From positions 1 to 20,626 of the IMG/VR virus record IMGVR_UViG_3300023242_001194: 20,626 nt of DNA; one strand, given 5' to 3'. Source of the stretch: a virus. Under the pieces are notes generated by a model. It searched no databases, was not told the DNA's origin, and was given only the letters and a program-made list of their open reading frames with translations. The translations under genes and the position numbers were made by a program. The number at the start of each line of letters is the position of its first letter. Positions within the stretch are counted from its first letter, which is position 1. Shown one piece after another: positions 6,697-13,498 of this stretch.

Positions 6697-7937
6697 TATG
6701 AATTAGGATTAATAAGTTCTACCAAAGTTTCTATGATGCGAGCAGTTGCGAGAGGAATAATTTGTAGCTGGGCAACAATCTTAGAAGTAGCTAATACATT
6801 CTGTGCTGGGTCTATGGATACTTTTACGCTACTTATCTCACGATCACGAGTCGGATCAGGATTAGCGAGCATCTCATTTTCAATGGCAGATTGTAAGCGA
6901 TTTTCAAAGCCTTTAACGATGATAGGAGCAAGCTGACCAGTAGTGCTATCTACCAATATCTCATCTTTCAACTCTTCTACATAAGTGCTAACCACAATTC
7001 GGCTTGCCTTATTAAGCACCCGATTAAGAGCGAGATAGGCATTTGTCTGATTGACTGCCGTACAAGTATGGTCATCGTTCCAGAACCACCCCGATTTATT
7101 CGGGTATTTGTCCATAAAGATATATCCTTTGTCATTGAGTGAGTCTAATCCTGCTTCTGATATAGTTGAATAAGGAGTTTGACCACCTGAGAATTCTGCC
7201 TGACTAACATTAGGCAATGCTCCTGTGCGAACCCGTCCTACATTACGCCCTACGTGGATACTTGCAATTAAGCCAAGAAGTAAGCCTATTTGAGCATAGC
7301 CTGATGCCCCTGCATTTCCAGCAGTTGTAAGAGCGGATTTTCTTACTCCATCTCTTGCTACTACTACACTCACATTGCCAGAAGCCAAAGCACGCAAATC
7401 TTGTGCTTGAGCAATCGTACCTCCCAAAGCTCTCCCTTCAAGTATAATATCTATTGGTCTAAGACGAGTGTATTCAGCATCTGCTAATACTTGTGCAAGG
7501 GGAATGGCTGTGATTAAATCAGTACTTAAGCCTGTATTCGTCTCGACACCAATTGGCAAAAGAGTTACAGCCAATAACTTAATCGAGCCTGATTTTTCGG
7601 CAAGATAGTTTTTAAGGAGTGTATTGGAGAGGCTAGCATCTGTAAAAAGATTGGTGAAAGTCGTGGCTTCTGCTACTCTAAGGATATGTAACTCTGTGCC
7701 ACTTGCCAATGAAAAAAAATCTTTGCAATGCTCCCAAAGAAGATAATTATTTGCAAGGTCTCCTGCTTCTGTAATGCCTGCCTCTTCTAAATCTTTAAGC
7801 GTGTTGAAGATTAAATCTCCATCAGGTAGTGTGTATTCATCTGGTGAATTCACGACAAAAATTGTTACTCCATCTCTTGTAGGTGGATTACCTCCCAATG
7901 AGGCGATTTGTCTTACTATATTGACTTGTGGTCTCAT
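6696..7937 (-). CDS. Contractile tail sheath protein (DUF2586-like)
   Basis: This is a 413-residue protein. The central segment around residues 265-295 (NDKGYIFMDKYPNKSGWFWN, then DDHTCT) matches the G-Y-x-F-x-K-x-x-x-x-G-x-Y/F-x-N-D signature of DUF2586-type sheath proteins. The C-terminal 100 residues (an LVDSTTGQLAPI-like loop, then DREISSVKVSIDP, and a final long helix/strand) correspond to the conserved sheath core domain that carries the inter-subunit extended arms. Presence of this gene defines the phage as contractile-tailed. It contracts around the tube during DNA injection. It is followed by the tube gene with one-base overlap and preceded by a gene for a putative cell wall enzyme. 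Confidence 0.9.
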   Translation of the reverse strand: MRPQVNIVRQIASLGGNPPTRDGVTIFVVNSPDEYTLPDGDLIFNTLKDLEEAGITEAGDLANNYLLWEHCKDFFSLASGTELHILRVAEATTFTNLFTDASLSNTLLKNYLAEKSGSIKLLAVTLLPIGVETNTGLSTDLITAIPLAQVLADAEYTRLRPIDIILEGRALGGTIAQAQDLRALASGNVSVVVARDGVRKSALTTAGNAGASGYAQIGLLLGLIASIHVGRNVGRVRTGALPNVSQAEFSGGQTPYSTISEAGLDSLNDKGYIFMDKYPNKSGWFWNDDHTCTAVNQTNAYLALNRVLNKASRIVVSTYVEELKDEILVDSTTGQLAPIIVKGFENRLQSAIENEMLANPDPTRDREISSVKVSIDPAQNVLATSKIVAQLQIIPLATARIIETLVELINPNS

Positions 7938-7938
7938 A

Positions 7939-8583
7939 TTATTTACTTGCTTTTAGTTTAGTTTCTTTGGGGGTTGGTTTGAAATCTTCTCTATGGAGGA
8001 GTGTATAAGTGAATCTGCTACCATATAGATTGGTAGCGATGCGAGCCAAGGCTACAAGTTTGGAGAAATTAACCCAGTTAGTCCCTTGGCAACCTATTGA
8101 CCAGTTATTGACATACTGACCTTCCATTCTGTGCATATTGATGCCAAAAAGACCTTCTTGCTGAGGCATATCCCTTTCAAATACAAAATTCTTATTGCCA
8201 TCACGAAAAACCACCATAGGCTTGACTTGCCAAAAACAAGGTGATTTGTGGACATTAGTCCAATTATCAATAAGTTGATACAAACCTCTGTATTGATTTT
8301 CTTTCATTACAGCTGTACCTGTAATCCCGAATACAGTAATAGGAGATAGCACGCCGCCCCAGGTGCCTGGCATAGTGGTCCAAGGCATTTGTAATACTTG
8401 CCAGACTCCTGCTTTTTTGTAGAGTACAATAAGCGTATCTGAGTAGGTGTTATCAAAAATATCATCTTCTCTGATACCAATGATATTCAAATTAAAATCT
8501 CCACGCTCAAAGAAAGTGTATCTTTTTTGGGCGTAGATGGCTTTTATCTGAATGACTAATTTTTCTATTTCTGATTGTTGCAT
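7939..8583 (-). CDS. Putative peptidoglycan-acting enzyme with H...SxGCQ motif (endolysin or tail enzyme candidate)
   Basis: This is a 214-residue protein of a type I recognise from Bacteroidota prophages. Key segments are a KRYTFFERGDFNLNIIGIR opening, QYRGLYQL in the middle, VFRDGN, and the block FGINMHRMEGQYVNNWSIGC followed by Q. The last block has a histidine, then about 13 residues, then S-x-G-C-Q. It resembles the His...S/T-x-G-C signature of L,D-transpeptidase (YkuD-like) catalytic sites, so Cys at about residue 164 would be the nucleophile. No signal peptide is seen. It lies between tail terminator and sheath genes, so it could be a virion-associated wall enzyme or the missing endolysin of the nearby lysis cassette. 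The catalytic role is inferred. Confidence 0.6.
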   Translation of the reverse strand: MQQSEIEKLVIQIKAIYAQKRYTFFERGDFNLNIIGIREDDIFDNTYSDTLIVLYKKAGVWQVLQMPWTTMPGTWGGVLSPITVFGITGTAVMKENQYRGLYQLIDNWTNVHKSPCFWQVKPMVVFRDGNKNFVFERDMPQQEGLFGINMHRMEGQYVNNWSIGCQGTNWVNFSKLVALARIATNLYGSRFTYTLLHREDFKPTPKETKLKASK

Positions 8584-8587
8584 ATTG

Positions 8588-9079
8588 TTACGTGTCTATG
8601 CCTACTCTTTTAGGCTCTATGTCAGGCTCTATTTTGATGTACTTTGAGTTATCAGCTTTGGTGGTGTCTGTATATAGTGTCTTGAAAGTCAGAATATGAA
8701 TTATCACACTATCAAAATTTGTATCTGTATCTGTTTGAGTTCTTTCAAGTTTTGAGAAAGTCTCACCTGAAAAATCTTGTAGAAGAAGATAGACTTCCTC
8801 TACAAAATCAAATATTTCTAATGCCCTGCTTTGTGTTTCTGCACCCTCAAAAAAATCCTCATACAGTTCATTTACTATATGGAATCTAATGGTCATCTCT
8901 CCTTGCTGAACCCCCTGCTTGTTTCGTGACCAAGGAGTTGTCCCAAAATCAATCAAGATAGCAGGAAGAGCAAGTGTCTTTTTACCTTCATTGAAGTAGT
9001 TTTGGTTGTATAAATCAACCGTAACTACTTTCTCGTTGGTGGCTAATAGGTTTGCGAGTGCTTGATAGAGTATTTTCAT
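8588..9079 (-). CDS. Tail terminator / tail completion protein candidate
   Basis: This is a 163-residue protein beginning MKILYQALANLLATNEKVVTV. The layout is an N-terminal helix, strands with LPAILIDFG, a conserved-looking GEMTIRFHIVNELYEDFFEG segment, a long helix (ALEIFDFVEEVYLLLQDF), and a last strand region (SVIIHILTFKTLYTD). This alpha/beta arrangement is the fold pattern of gpU/minor capsid 10-like tail terminators. Its position before the sheath and tube genes suits a protein that caps the tail and joins it to the head. The start of this gene overlaps the lipoprotein ORF by 65 bases. No enzymatic motif is seen. The assignment is from pattern and gene order. Confidence 0.6.
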   Translation of the reverse strand: MKILYQALANLLATNEKVVTVDLYNQNYFNEGKKTLALPAILIDFGTTPWSRNKQGVQQGEMTIRFHIVNELYEDFFEGAETQSRALEIFDFVEEVYLLLQDFSGETFSKLERTQTDTDTNFDSVIIHILTFKTLYTDTTKADNSKYIKIEPDIEPKRVGIDT

Positions 9080-9548
9080 TGTTTTGATTGATTATGAAGC
9101 GATCAAATCTTAAACTACACCTACTTACTAGGTATGGGCTGCATATACTCTCTAAATCGTCATTACTAAGATCATTTCTTGGAAGCCTATAACTTGTATT
9201 ATTGTCTTGGCTTTCTTTAATTTTGGCTCGCCTAATTTTTCGTTCTTGGTATTTTTCATATAAAAAATCTCCAAGCCCACGCCAATTAAATTGCTCAGAG
9301 TGGTAAATGGAGTCAGATTTAAAGTTTGTCCGATTCTCAAATAGTTGATATGGACTATACCAGATGATGAGCGTATCTTGGTCAGGCACAGCGATTTTGT
9401 AAGACACCTTCTCGATGGGGATTTCATTTCCCAAATCAGCAAAGAAACTTGCGAAGTTTGCTTTGGTACAGCTTGTCATTCCAAACATTAAAAACGGCAT
9501 CAACAAAAGCAATATGCCAGTCAAAAAACTAAATCCTTTGGGTTTCAT
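9015..9548 (-). CDS. Phage lipoprotein, possible outer-membrane spanin
   Basis: This is a 177-residue protein with an N-terminal signal of type II: basic start (MKPKG), hydrophobic core (FLTGILLLLMPFLMFGM), then Thr-Ser-Cys with Cys27 as the likely lipid-modified residue. The mature part is polar, with FENRTNFKSDSIYHSEQFNW and a basic helical stretch (EKYQERKIRRAKIKE). It follows holin-like and helical small genes, so an outer-membrane spanin role in lysis is plausible but not shown. The last about 50 residues (after DLSNDDLE) look atypical, rich in S/R/N, and the final 21 codons lie inside the next gene in another frame. This suggests the original stop was lost or a frameshift occurred. Confidence 0.6.
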   Translation of the reverse strand: MKPKGFSFLTGILLLLMPFLMFGMTSCTKANFASFFADLGNEIPIEKVSYKIAVPDQDTLIIWYSPYQLFENRTNFKSDSIYHSEQFNWRGLGDFLYEKYQERKIRRAKIKESQDNNTSYRLPRNDLSNDDLESICSPYLVSRCSLRFDRFIINQNNENTLSSTRKPISHQRESSYG

Positions 9549-9561
9549 TTCACCTCCTCAT

Positions 9562-9876
9562 TTAATTATTAATAGTTCTAAAATTTTTAATATCCTTTAA
9601 GGCACTTTGCCAAGCATCTCCAAACCGCTTTTTGGCAAAGCTTTCGGCTTTCTTTTTATAGCGTTGGAAGTTTTCTCTACTTTTCTTGATATACTGTTGC
9701 TCACTAATGAGCTTGTTGTCTAGCAGATAATCTAATCCTTCTTGTGTTTTCTCGTATGACATAATGACATGATGAATAAAGTCCTCATAATCCTTCAAAG
9801 CGATTTGTGCTGCTTTGATTCTCTTTTTCTTCTTGCTGCTTATCAGCCGATTGATTAAAATAAAAAGATATTGCAT
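9562..9876 (-). CDS. Small basic helical protein of the lysis-like cassette
   Basis: This is a 104-residue protein from ATG at 9876. It has a short hydrophobic start (YLFILINRLI), a lysine-rich patch (SSKKKKRIK) and then long charged helices (QQYIKKSRENFQRYKKKAES). It overlaps the holin-like gene by 92 bases in another frame. An alternative start at 9762 (MSYEKTQEGLDYLLDNK) would give 66 residues and remove the overlap, leaving a 22-base gap. Both readings look protein-like. A coiled helical protein beside a holin and a lipoprotein could be an inner-membrane spanin, but the hydrophobic stretch is short for a membrane anchor. I do not recognise the family. Confidence 0.55.
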   Translation of the reverse strand: MQYLFILINRLISSKKKKRIKAAQIALKDYEDFIHHVIMSYEKTQEGLDYLLDNKLISEQQYIKKSRENFQRYKKKAESFAKKRFGDAWQSALKDIKNFRTINN

Positions 9877-10081
9877 TTTTCAACTCGATAATAAGCACAC
9901 CAATGATGATGTTGATGGCTTGGTTTTTCTCTGGGTTCAAGGCACTCGGGTTTACAATGAATGTAATTAGTACTGACCCAAACATTGCTAGAATAACACT
10001 CGTAATTAGCCCTCGCACGTTTGCAGGCTTCTCAAGCCAGCTACCAATATTACTTTTTATCTTTTCCATCTTTGTTTTCAA
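9785..10081 (-). CDS. Holin-like protein with two membrane segments
   Basis: This is a 98-residue protein with a polar start (MKTKMEKIKSNIGSWLEKP). The first membrane segment is at about residues 24-43 (GLITSVILAMFGSVLITFIV), followed by a loop with NPEKNQ, and the second is at about 55-75 (AINIIIGVLIIELKNAISFY). The C-terminal tail is charged (SADKQQEEKEN). Size, two-segment topology and the charged tail match small phage holins; the N-P-E-x-N-x loop followed by a helix ending in F-Y-F-x-x-S is like holins annotated in Bacteroidota phages. It overlaps the upstream gene end by 32 bases; a start at Met5 (10069) would shorten this. It would make the inner-membrane hole at lysis (inferred). Confidence 0.6.
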   Translation of the reverse strand: MKTKMEKIKSNIGSWLEKPANVRGLITSVILAMFGSVLITFIVNPSALNPEKNQAINIIIGVLIIELKNAISFYFNQSADKQQEEKENQSSTNRFEGL

Positions 10082-10457
10082 ACAAAATTGATTTTATAAT
10101 TTCAACTTCCCCTCTCAGTTCAGATACAGCTACATGATTGCTGTGAATGCGTCTGTCGTGAGATGTTTTCTCTTTATCTACCCTCTCAAACTCCTTTTTA
10201 TTATAATATTTCTCATTTTCCATCTTGACATCTATGCCACCGACTCTGTACCACACAGCGATGGTGATAGAGGTTTGCAAAAGCCCCACGATGACAGCCA
10301 GAGATAGTTGAGAGTTAAGCCATTTGATGGCTTGGTCTAAGTCTTCCCAATTCTGAAAAAGTGCTAAAGTCAGAAGAAGCCAAGCCAATACAAAAGCCAT
10401 TATGATAGTTTTTGCCTTCCAGCCTAGCAAGGAAAAGGCTTTTTGTATTTTCTTCAC
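10050..10457 (-). CDS. Small membrane protein with helical tail, lysis-cassette member
   Basis: This is a 135-residue protein. It has two hydrophobic segments, about residues 15-35 (KTIIMAFVLAWLLLTLALF) and 50-68 (LSLAVIVGLLQTSITIAVW), then a long charged helix with KEFERVDKEKTSHDRRIHSN and VAVSELRGEVEIIKSI. The tail could form a coiled coil in the cytoplasm. The layout resembles holin-associated or haemolysin XhlA-type phage proteins, but I cannot name the family. It is the first gene after the small capsid-partner protein and opens a run of four genes with lysis-type features, so a role in lysis or in holin control is likely but inferred. Confidence 0.6.
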   Translation of the reverse strand: MKKIQKAFSLLGWKAKTIIMAFVLAWLLLTLALFQNWEDLDQAIKWLNSQLSLAVIVGLLQTSITIAVWYRVGGIDVKMENEKYYNKKEFERVDKEKTSHDRRIHSNHVAVSELRGEVEIIKSILFENKDGKDKK

Positions 10458-10464
10458 TTACCAC

Positions 10465-10758
10465 CTATCTTGTGATTTTAAAAATCTTTTGCCTAGTGCT
10501 TCTGCCATAATTATGGGCATAGCTTATGTTTTTTTTCAAAAACGCTGTGCCATCTTCGGCTACATATAAGAATTCTTCTGAGGAATAAAACTCAAAAGTA
10601 TCCTTTATTTTCTCTTTTAGAGTAGCAATAGCTTCTTTGTAATCAGACTCTTCCTGAGAGTTAACTATATCACCTTTCTCTATTAGCGTTTCTTCTGCTT
10701 TTTTGATAAGTTCCTCTGGCAATTCAGAGGAACTTTCACGTGGATTTTTCTTAGCCAT
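10465..10758 (-). CDS. Small protein encoded after the major capsid gene
   Basis: This is a 97-residue, mostly charged protein. Residues 1-60 form a helical acidic/basic region (ELPEELIKKAEETLIEKGD, YKEAIATLKEKIKD). The end has a small beta-type motif, FLYVAEDGTAFLKKN, then a helix with a terminal basic strand (QKIFKITR). The D-G-x-x-F-x-x-x-x-x-A-x-x-H/N arrangement is like small proteins that follow the capsid gene in Mu-like phages (Mu gp35 position). It may be a head decoration or head-closure factor, but this is inferred from position only. It starts 13 bases after the capsid stop and precedes the membrane protein genes. Confidence 0.5.
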   Translation of the reverse strand: MAKKNPRESSSELPEELIKKAEETLIEKGDIVNSQEESDYKEAIATLKEKIKDTFEFYSSEEFLYVAEDGTAFLKKNISYAHNYGRSTRQKIFKITR

Positions 10759-10771
10759 GATATTTTCTAGT

Positions 10772-11665
10772 TTATGCTACTGCTACTGATACAATTGCTC
10801 CAATAGCCTCTTGCTTTTTAGGCAAGCAAATGAAGTATTGGCTAAAGCCAACAGTGCTTTGACGAAACTGAGGGTCTTCTTTTGCTATTCGGTAATACAT
10901 ATCTGTCTCTCCCATCGCCTTAAACATGCGAGGAGCAAAGAATGCTACAGATGAGTAACAATCCGTAGTAGGGGCAGCAGCAGCTTCAAATGCTTTTTTG
11001 GCATTTGATGCGTTAAAAACAGGGGTTTCGGTGTATTCATAGATATCAAAACCATACAGTCTCAATACTACACCTTCACGGATATTCATATACTGAGATG
11101 AAAACTGCTCATCAAACTCAAGAATCTGACTTACGTGTTCTGGACAAAGCACTAATACACGACCTCTTCTGGGCACTTTTGCAAGGTCAAAAGCTTTTTT
11201 CAAGTTAAGAATATCTTGCTTAGTGATTTTCTTTCTTGCATTTACCCCATTGTCAGTTGCCCCAGTTGTGACTATGACAGGCGTAGTAGCAGTATTGGTT
11301 TGGGGTGCAAGTGCGTGAATAGCTTTGTCAGCCGTCTTCTCTTTTAGTGATTCAATGTGTTGTACTGTATACTCACCAATCAAATCAAAGCTAATTGCAT
11401 ACAAATAAGTGTCTTTGATTCCAGTATTCTCTGTGTCGAATCTATCAAGTGAAATGGGAATATCCGAATCACTAGCATCTACTACACCGATAGGGTAAGT
11501 GCTGTTATTCACTAGCACATCAGGGTCAGCGCCTAAATCTACTAAGTGGATTACCTTATTATTTACTAGGTTGCTACGATCAGGAATGACATCTAAGAAG
11601 CTGTTATCCTTACGAAATTTTCTAAGGACTTCTCCTGTCCATATTTCTTTGTGTACTGTTGCCAT
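10772..11665 (-). CDS. Major capsid protein
   Basis: This is a 297-residue protein beginning MATVHKEIWTGEVLRKFRKD. It opens with the extended N-arm-like segment seen in HK97-fold capsid proteins of Bacteroidota Mu-like phages. An E-loop-like region follows (DLGADPDVLVNNSTYPIGVV), then the long spine helix region (ITKQDILNLKKAFDLAKVP followed by RRGRVLVLCPEHVSQIL), and a P/A-domain with NIREGVVLRLYGFDIYEY. The GRVLVLCPE and the G-F-x-I-x-E/Q-Y motifs are typical of these capsids. It directly follows the protease/scaffold gene (6-base gap). No cleavage site is obvious at the N-terminus, so maturation may act on the scaffold rather than on this protein. Confidence 0.9.
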   Translation of the reverse strand: MATVHKEIWTGEVLRKFRKDNSFLDVIPDRSNLVNNKVIHLVDLGADPDVLVNNSTYPIGVVDASDSDIPISLDRFDTENTGIKDTYLYAISFDLIGEYTVQHIESLKEKTADKAIHALAPQTNTATTPVIVTTGATDNGVNARKKITKQDILNLKKAFDLAKVPRRGRVLVLCPEHVSQILEFDEQFSSQYMNIREGVVLRLYGFDIYEYTETPVFNASNAKKAFEAAAAPTTDCYSSVAFFAPRMFKAMGETDMYYRIAKEDPQFRQSTVGFSQYFICLPKKQEAIGAIVSVAVA

Positions 11666-11671
11666 TGTTTA

Positions 11672-12172
11672 TTAATCCTCAATTTTAGGGGTCATACCAT
11701 AATAATTTTTGTAGAGGATGCTATACAAGCCTCTGTCCTCTTCTTTGAGCTTCATCAACCCTACTGAGTCATTTTGAGCCCACTTAGTCCAGTCCCAATC
11801 TGCACGCTCATCACCCGTTTTTTGGGTTAGTTGAGATAACTGTGGATGTCCATTCATTGCATCGATTGCTTTTTTAGCGGTGTCAAAAGACATCATAGCG
11901 ATTTCTAACCACTCTGCTTTTTGACTAGGGCGTAGCTTATTGTCTTTGATTGCTTCATCTACAAGATTTTCGCATTGCACCTTTTTAGTCTCTTGGACTT
12001 GTGCTTGCAATCTTTGATTTTCTGCACGGAGGATATCTATCTCGTTTTGTAAAGCTTTGCCTGTTACGGCTTCGGCTCTGAGAACAGAAATTTTATCTTT
12101 AATCTGTGATTCATTTGCATCTTTATCAATGCCTAAGTCATTGAGGATGCTTGAAAAATTAATATCAGGCAT
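11672..12172 (-). CDS. Nested scaffold protein (internal start)
   Basis: An in-frame ATG at 12172-12170 (residue 237 of the protease) begins MPDINFSSILNDLGIDKD, exactly at the boundary between the protease and the scaffold domains. It is preceded by AGGA at 12182-12179, 6 bases before the ATG, unusual here because other starts in the window lack this motif. The product would be 166 residues with the coiled coil and the C-terminal capsid-binding helix. Nested scaffolds from protease genes are established in lambda (C/Nu3) and Mu (I/Z). Whether this start is used is inferred. Confidence 0.55.
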   Translation of the reverse strand: MPDINFSSILNDLGIDKDANESQIKDKISVLRAEAVTGKALQNEIDILRAENQRLQAQVQETKKVQCENLVDEAIKDNKLRPSQKAEWLEIAMMSFDTAKKAIDAMNGHPQLSQLTQKTGDERADWDWTKWAQNDSVGLMKLKEEDRGLYSILYKNYYGMTPKIED

Positions 12173-12880
12173 AGTATTTCCTATTTTGTTGGGGGTTGTT
12201 TTTTCATTATTGTATTCCTCTATAATTTGCTTGTAGAGAGCGTGAGCATAGTCTGTTGATTTCAATTCATTGGTTGCTTCGCAAAGCACATTAAGAGCAT
12301 CAGACCTTTTTAATTTTGAAGTAGAGATGATTTCATCAATGAACCCTCCGTCGAGAGCTTGCTCGGCATTGAGCCAAGTTTCTTGATTCATCATTTCTTC
12401 AATTTCTTCTGTTGATTTTTTGGCTCTGCTTCTAAATATATTGACAAGGCTATTTTTAAACTCCATAAGTGATTTCTTTTCATTTTCACTCATTTGGTCT
12501 TCTGACTTGCCATAGCTAGGGTTATGAATCATAATCTTAGCCCAGTCTAGCATCATTACTTTCTTGCCAGCCATTAGGATGATTCCTGCAATAGATCCTG
12601 CCAAGCCATCATTGCAAGTATCTACGGCTACGCCATTTTTACCACGGTTGATATTAAGGATGCTTGATAAGATACTCCATCCTTCTAAGATGTTGCCCCC
12701 TGCTGAGTTGATATGGACAAGTATTTTTTTATACCCTGCACTCACGAGTAAGTCTAGTTCATTGGCGAACATCTGCCCAGAGATACCTTTATCGCCTCCA
12801 ATAGAGGAGTAGAGATACATATTGATAGTATCACCACTGGCGTTTTGAGCAAATTTAAGATGTTCTACATTTTTCGGCAT
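11672..12880 (-). CDS. ClpP-type head maturation protease with C-terminal scaffold
   Basis: This is a 402-residue protein. Residues 1-190 form a ClpP-like serine protease: VHINSAGGNILEG, then the nucleophile region DGLAGSIAGIILMAG with Ser96, and IMIHNPSYG with the catalytic His119; Asp177 in LDGGFID is a candidate third residue. Residues about 237-402 look like a scaffold: coiled segment (EIDILRAENQRLQAQVQETK), then a helical region with KLRPSQKAEWLEIA and TAKKAIDAMNGHP, which matches the end of Mu gpI/gpZ-type scaffolds. The protease processes scaffold during head assembly. It is the first structural gene after the accessory island and lies about 45 bases downstream of a clear promoter. Confidence 0.92.
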   Translation of the reverse strand: MPKNVEHLKFAQNASGDTINMYLYSSIGGDKGISGQMFANELDLLVSAGYKKILVHINSAGGNILEGWSILSSILNINRGKNGVAVDTCNDGLAGSIAGIILMAGKKVMMLDWAKIMIHNPSYGKSEDQMSENEKKSLMEFKNSLVNIFRSRAKKSTEEIEEMMNQETWLNAEQALDGGFIDEIISTSKLKRSDALNVLCEATNELKSTDYAHALYKQIIEEYNNEKTTPNKIGNTMPDINFSSILNDLGIDKDANESQIKDKISVLRAEAVTGKALQNEIDILRAENQRLQAQVQETKKVQCENLVDEAIKDNKLRPSQKAEWLEIAMMSFDTAKKAIDAMNGHPQLSQLTQKTGDERADWDWTKWAQNDSVGLMKLKEEDRGLYSILYKNYYGMTPKIED

Positions 12881-12926
12881 TATGTGATTTACATTATAGG
12901 TAATTTTTATTTACTTAATGGTTACA

Positions 12927-12959
12927 CAAATTTACGTTTATGTAATTTTTTTTACCAAA
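12927..12959 (-). promoter_or_regulatory. Bacteroidota-type promoter for the protease-capsid-tail operon
   Basis: On the minus strand TTTG (12959-12956) is followed by 21 bases and TAAATTTG (12934-12927). This fits the TTTG / TAnnTTTG consensus of the main Bacteroidota sigma factor exactly. The predicted transcript start is near 12920, about 40 bases before the protease ATG at 12880. Confidence 0.75.
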
Positions 12960-12979
12960 TATGTGTTAAATTAGCAAGG

Positions 12980-13018
12980 CTTATAAGGTATTTAAGAGCC
13001 TTACAGGTGCCTTATAAG
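12980..13018. promoter_or_regulatory. Inverted repeat CTTATAAGG / CCTTATAAG, candidate operator
   Basis: CTTATAAGG at 12980-12988 and CCTTATAAG at 13010-13018 form a perfect 9-base inverted repeat with each half itself containing the palindrome CTTATAAG. The copies are 30 bases apart, about three helical turns. The right copy overlaps the candidate plus-strand promoter, so a regulator such as the XRE protein of this operon could bind here (inferred). Confidence 0.5.
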
Positions 13019-13022
13019 TTTC
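12991..13022 (+). promoter_or_regulatory. Candidate promoter for the small plus-strand operon
   Basis: TTTA (12991-12994), 20 bases, then TAAGTTTC (13015-13022) matches the TTTG / TAnnTTTG consensus with one mismatch in each box. It lies 25 bases before the ATG at 13048 and is divergent from the structural promoter. Confidence 0.4.
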
Positions 13023-13047
13023 GTAAACTTTGTTATGTGAATAAAAT

Positions 13048-13245
13048 ATGAGAAGCAAAGCAATCAGAATAACTCCTAGCGGATTTCAATACAGGAAAAT
13101 CAGAGAAAAAGTAAAGCTGATGCAGATTGAGGATAACCCGAAATGTAGGTCGGTAGTCTTAAATGACATTTTGAATAAAGTGTTCTCAGGGGAACTATGC
13201 CTGCAAGATGGCAGAAATTATTTTCAAGATGTGATGGGTGATTAG
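13048..13245 (+). CDS. 65-residue protein of unknown function
   Basis: This is a small basic protein beginning MRSKAIRITPSGFQYRKIRE, with a helical C-terminal half (VVLNDILNKVFSGE and LQDGRNYFQDVM). The basic amphipathic start suggests nucleic acid contact, but no known fold is recognised. It is the first gene of a plus-strand trio, ending two bases before the zinc-ribbon gene, and is preceded by a candidate promoter and inverted repeat. Gene order with a zinc ribbon and an XRE regulator suggests a small regulatory or anti-host module. Confidence 0.6.
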   Translation: MRSKAIRITPSGFQYRKIREKVKLMQIEDNPKCRSVVLNDILNKVFSGELCLQDGRNYFQDVMGD

Positions 13246-13247
13246 CT

Positions 13248-13496
13248 ATGAAAAAAGTAAAGATAAGCGTCAAGTGCAAATCAACAGGCAGAAGAATTAA
13301 AGACGGCTTCATTGACTTTGCAGAGACAGAGTTTCAATGCCCATCTTGCAAAAAGAAGCACATAGATTCGGATGATAAATATCTTAATCGTGCTGATAAG
13401 AATAAATCATTCATCACAAGTGTAAAATGCGACTGTGGTGTGAAGTTTTGGCTGTCTTTTGAGTATTGGGGGATTGTGAGTTTTTTGAGAAAGTAG
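13248..13496 (+). CDS. Small zinc-ribbon-like protein
   Basis: This is an 82-residue protein with Cys10, a CPSC pair at 31-34 and CDCG at 61-64, a spacing consistent with one zinc ribbon formed by C31/C34 and C61/C63 (C10 may contribute). The rest is basic at the N-terminus (KKVKISVKCKSTGRRIK) and has an aromatic end (FWLSFEYWGIVSFLRK). Phages use small zinc ribbons as regulators of translation or transcription (for example Mu Com), but sequence similarity to Com is not visible. It sits between the unknown gene (2-base gap) and the XRE gene (2-base gap), so the three are co-transcribed. Confidence 0.65.
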   Translation: MKKVKISVKCKSTGRRIKDGFIDFAETEFQCPSCKKKHIDSDDKYLNRADKNKSFITSVKCDCGVKFWLSFEYWGIVSFLRK

Positions 13497-13498
13497 AG

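Noticed and set aside
9152-9442. 96-residue minus-strand ORF inside the lipoprotein gene
   Set aside because: It is out of frame with the lipoprotein, has atypical composition, no coupling signal, and no recognisable features, so it is treated as a shadow.
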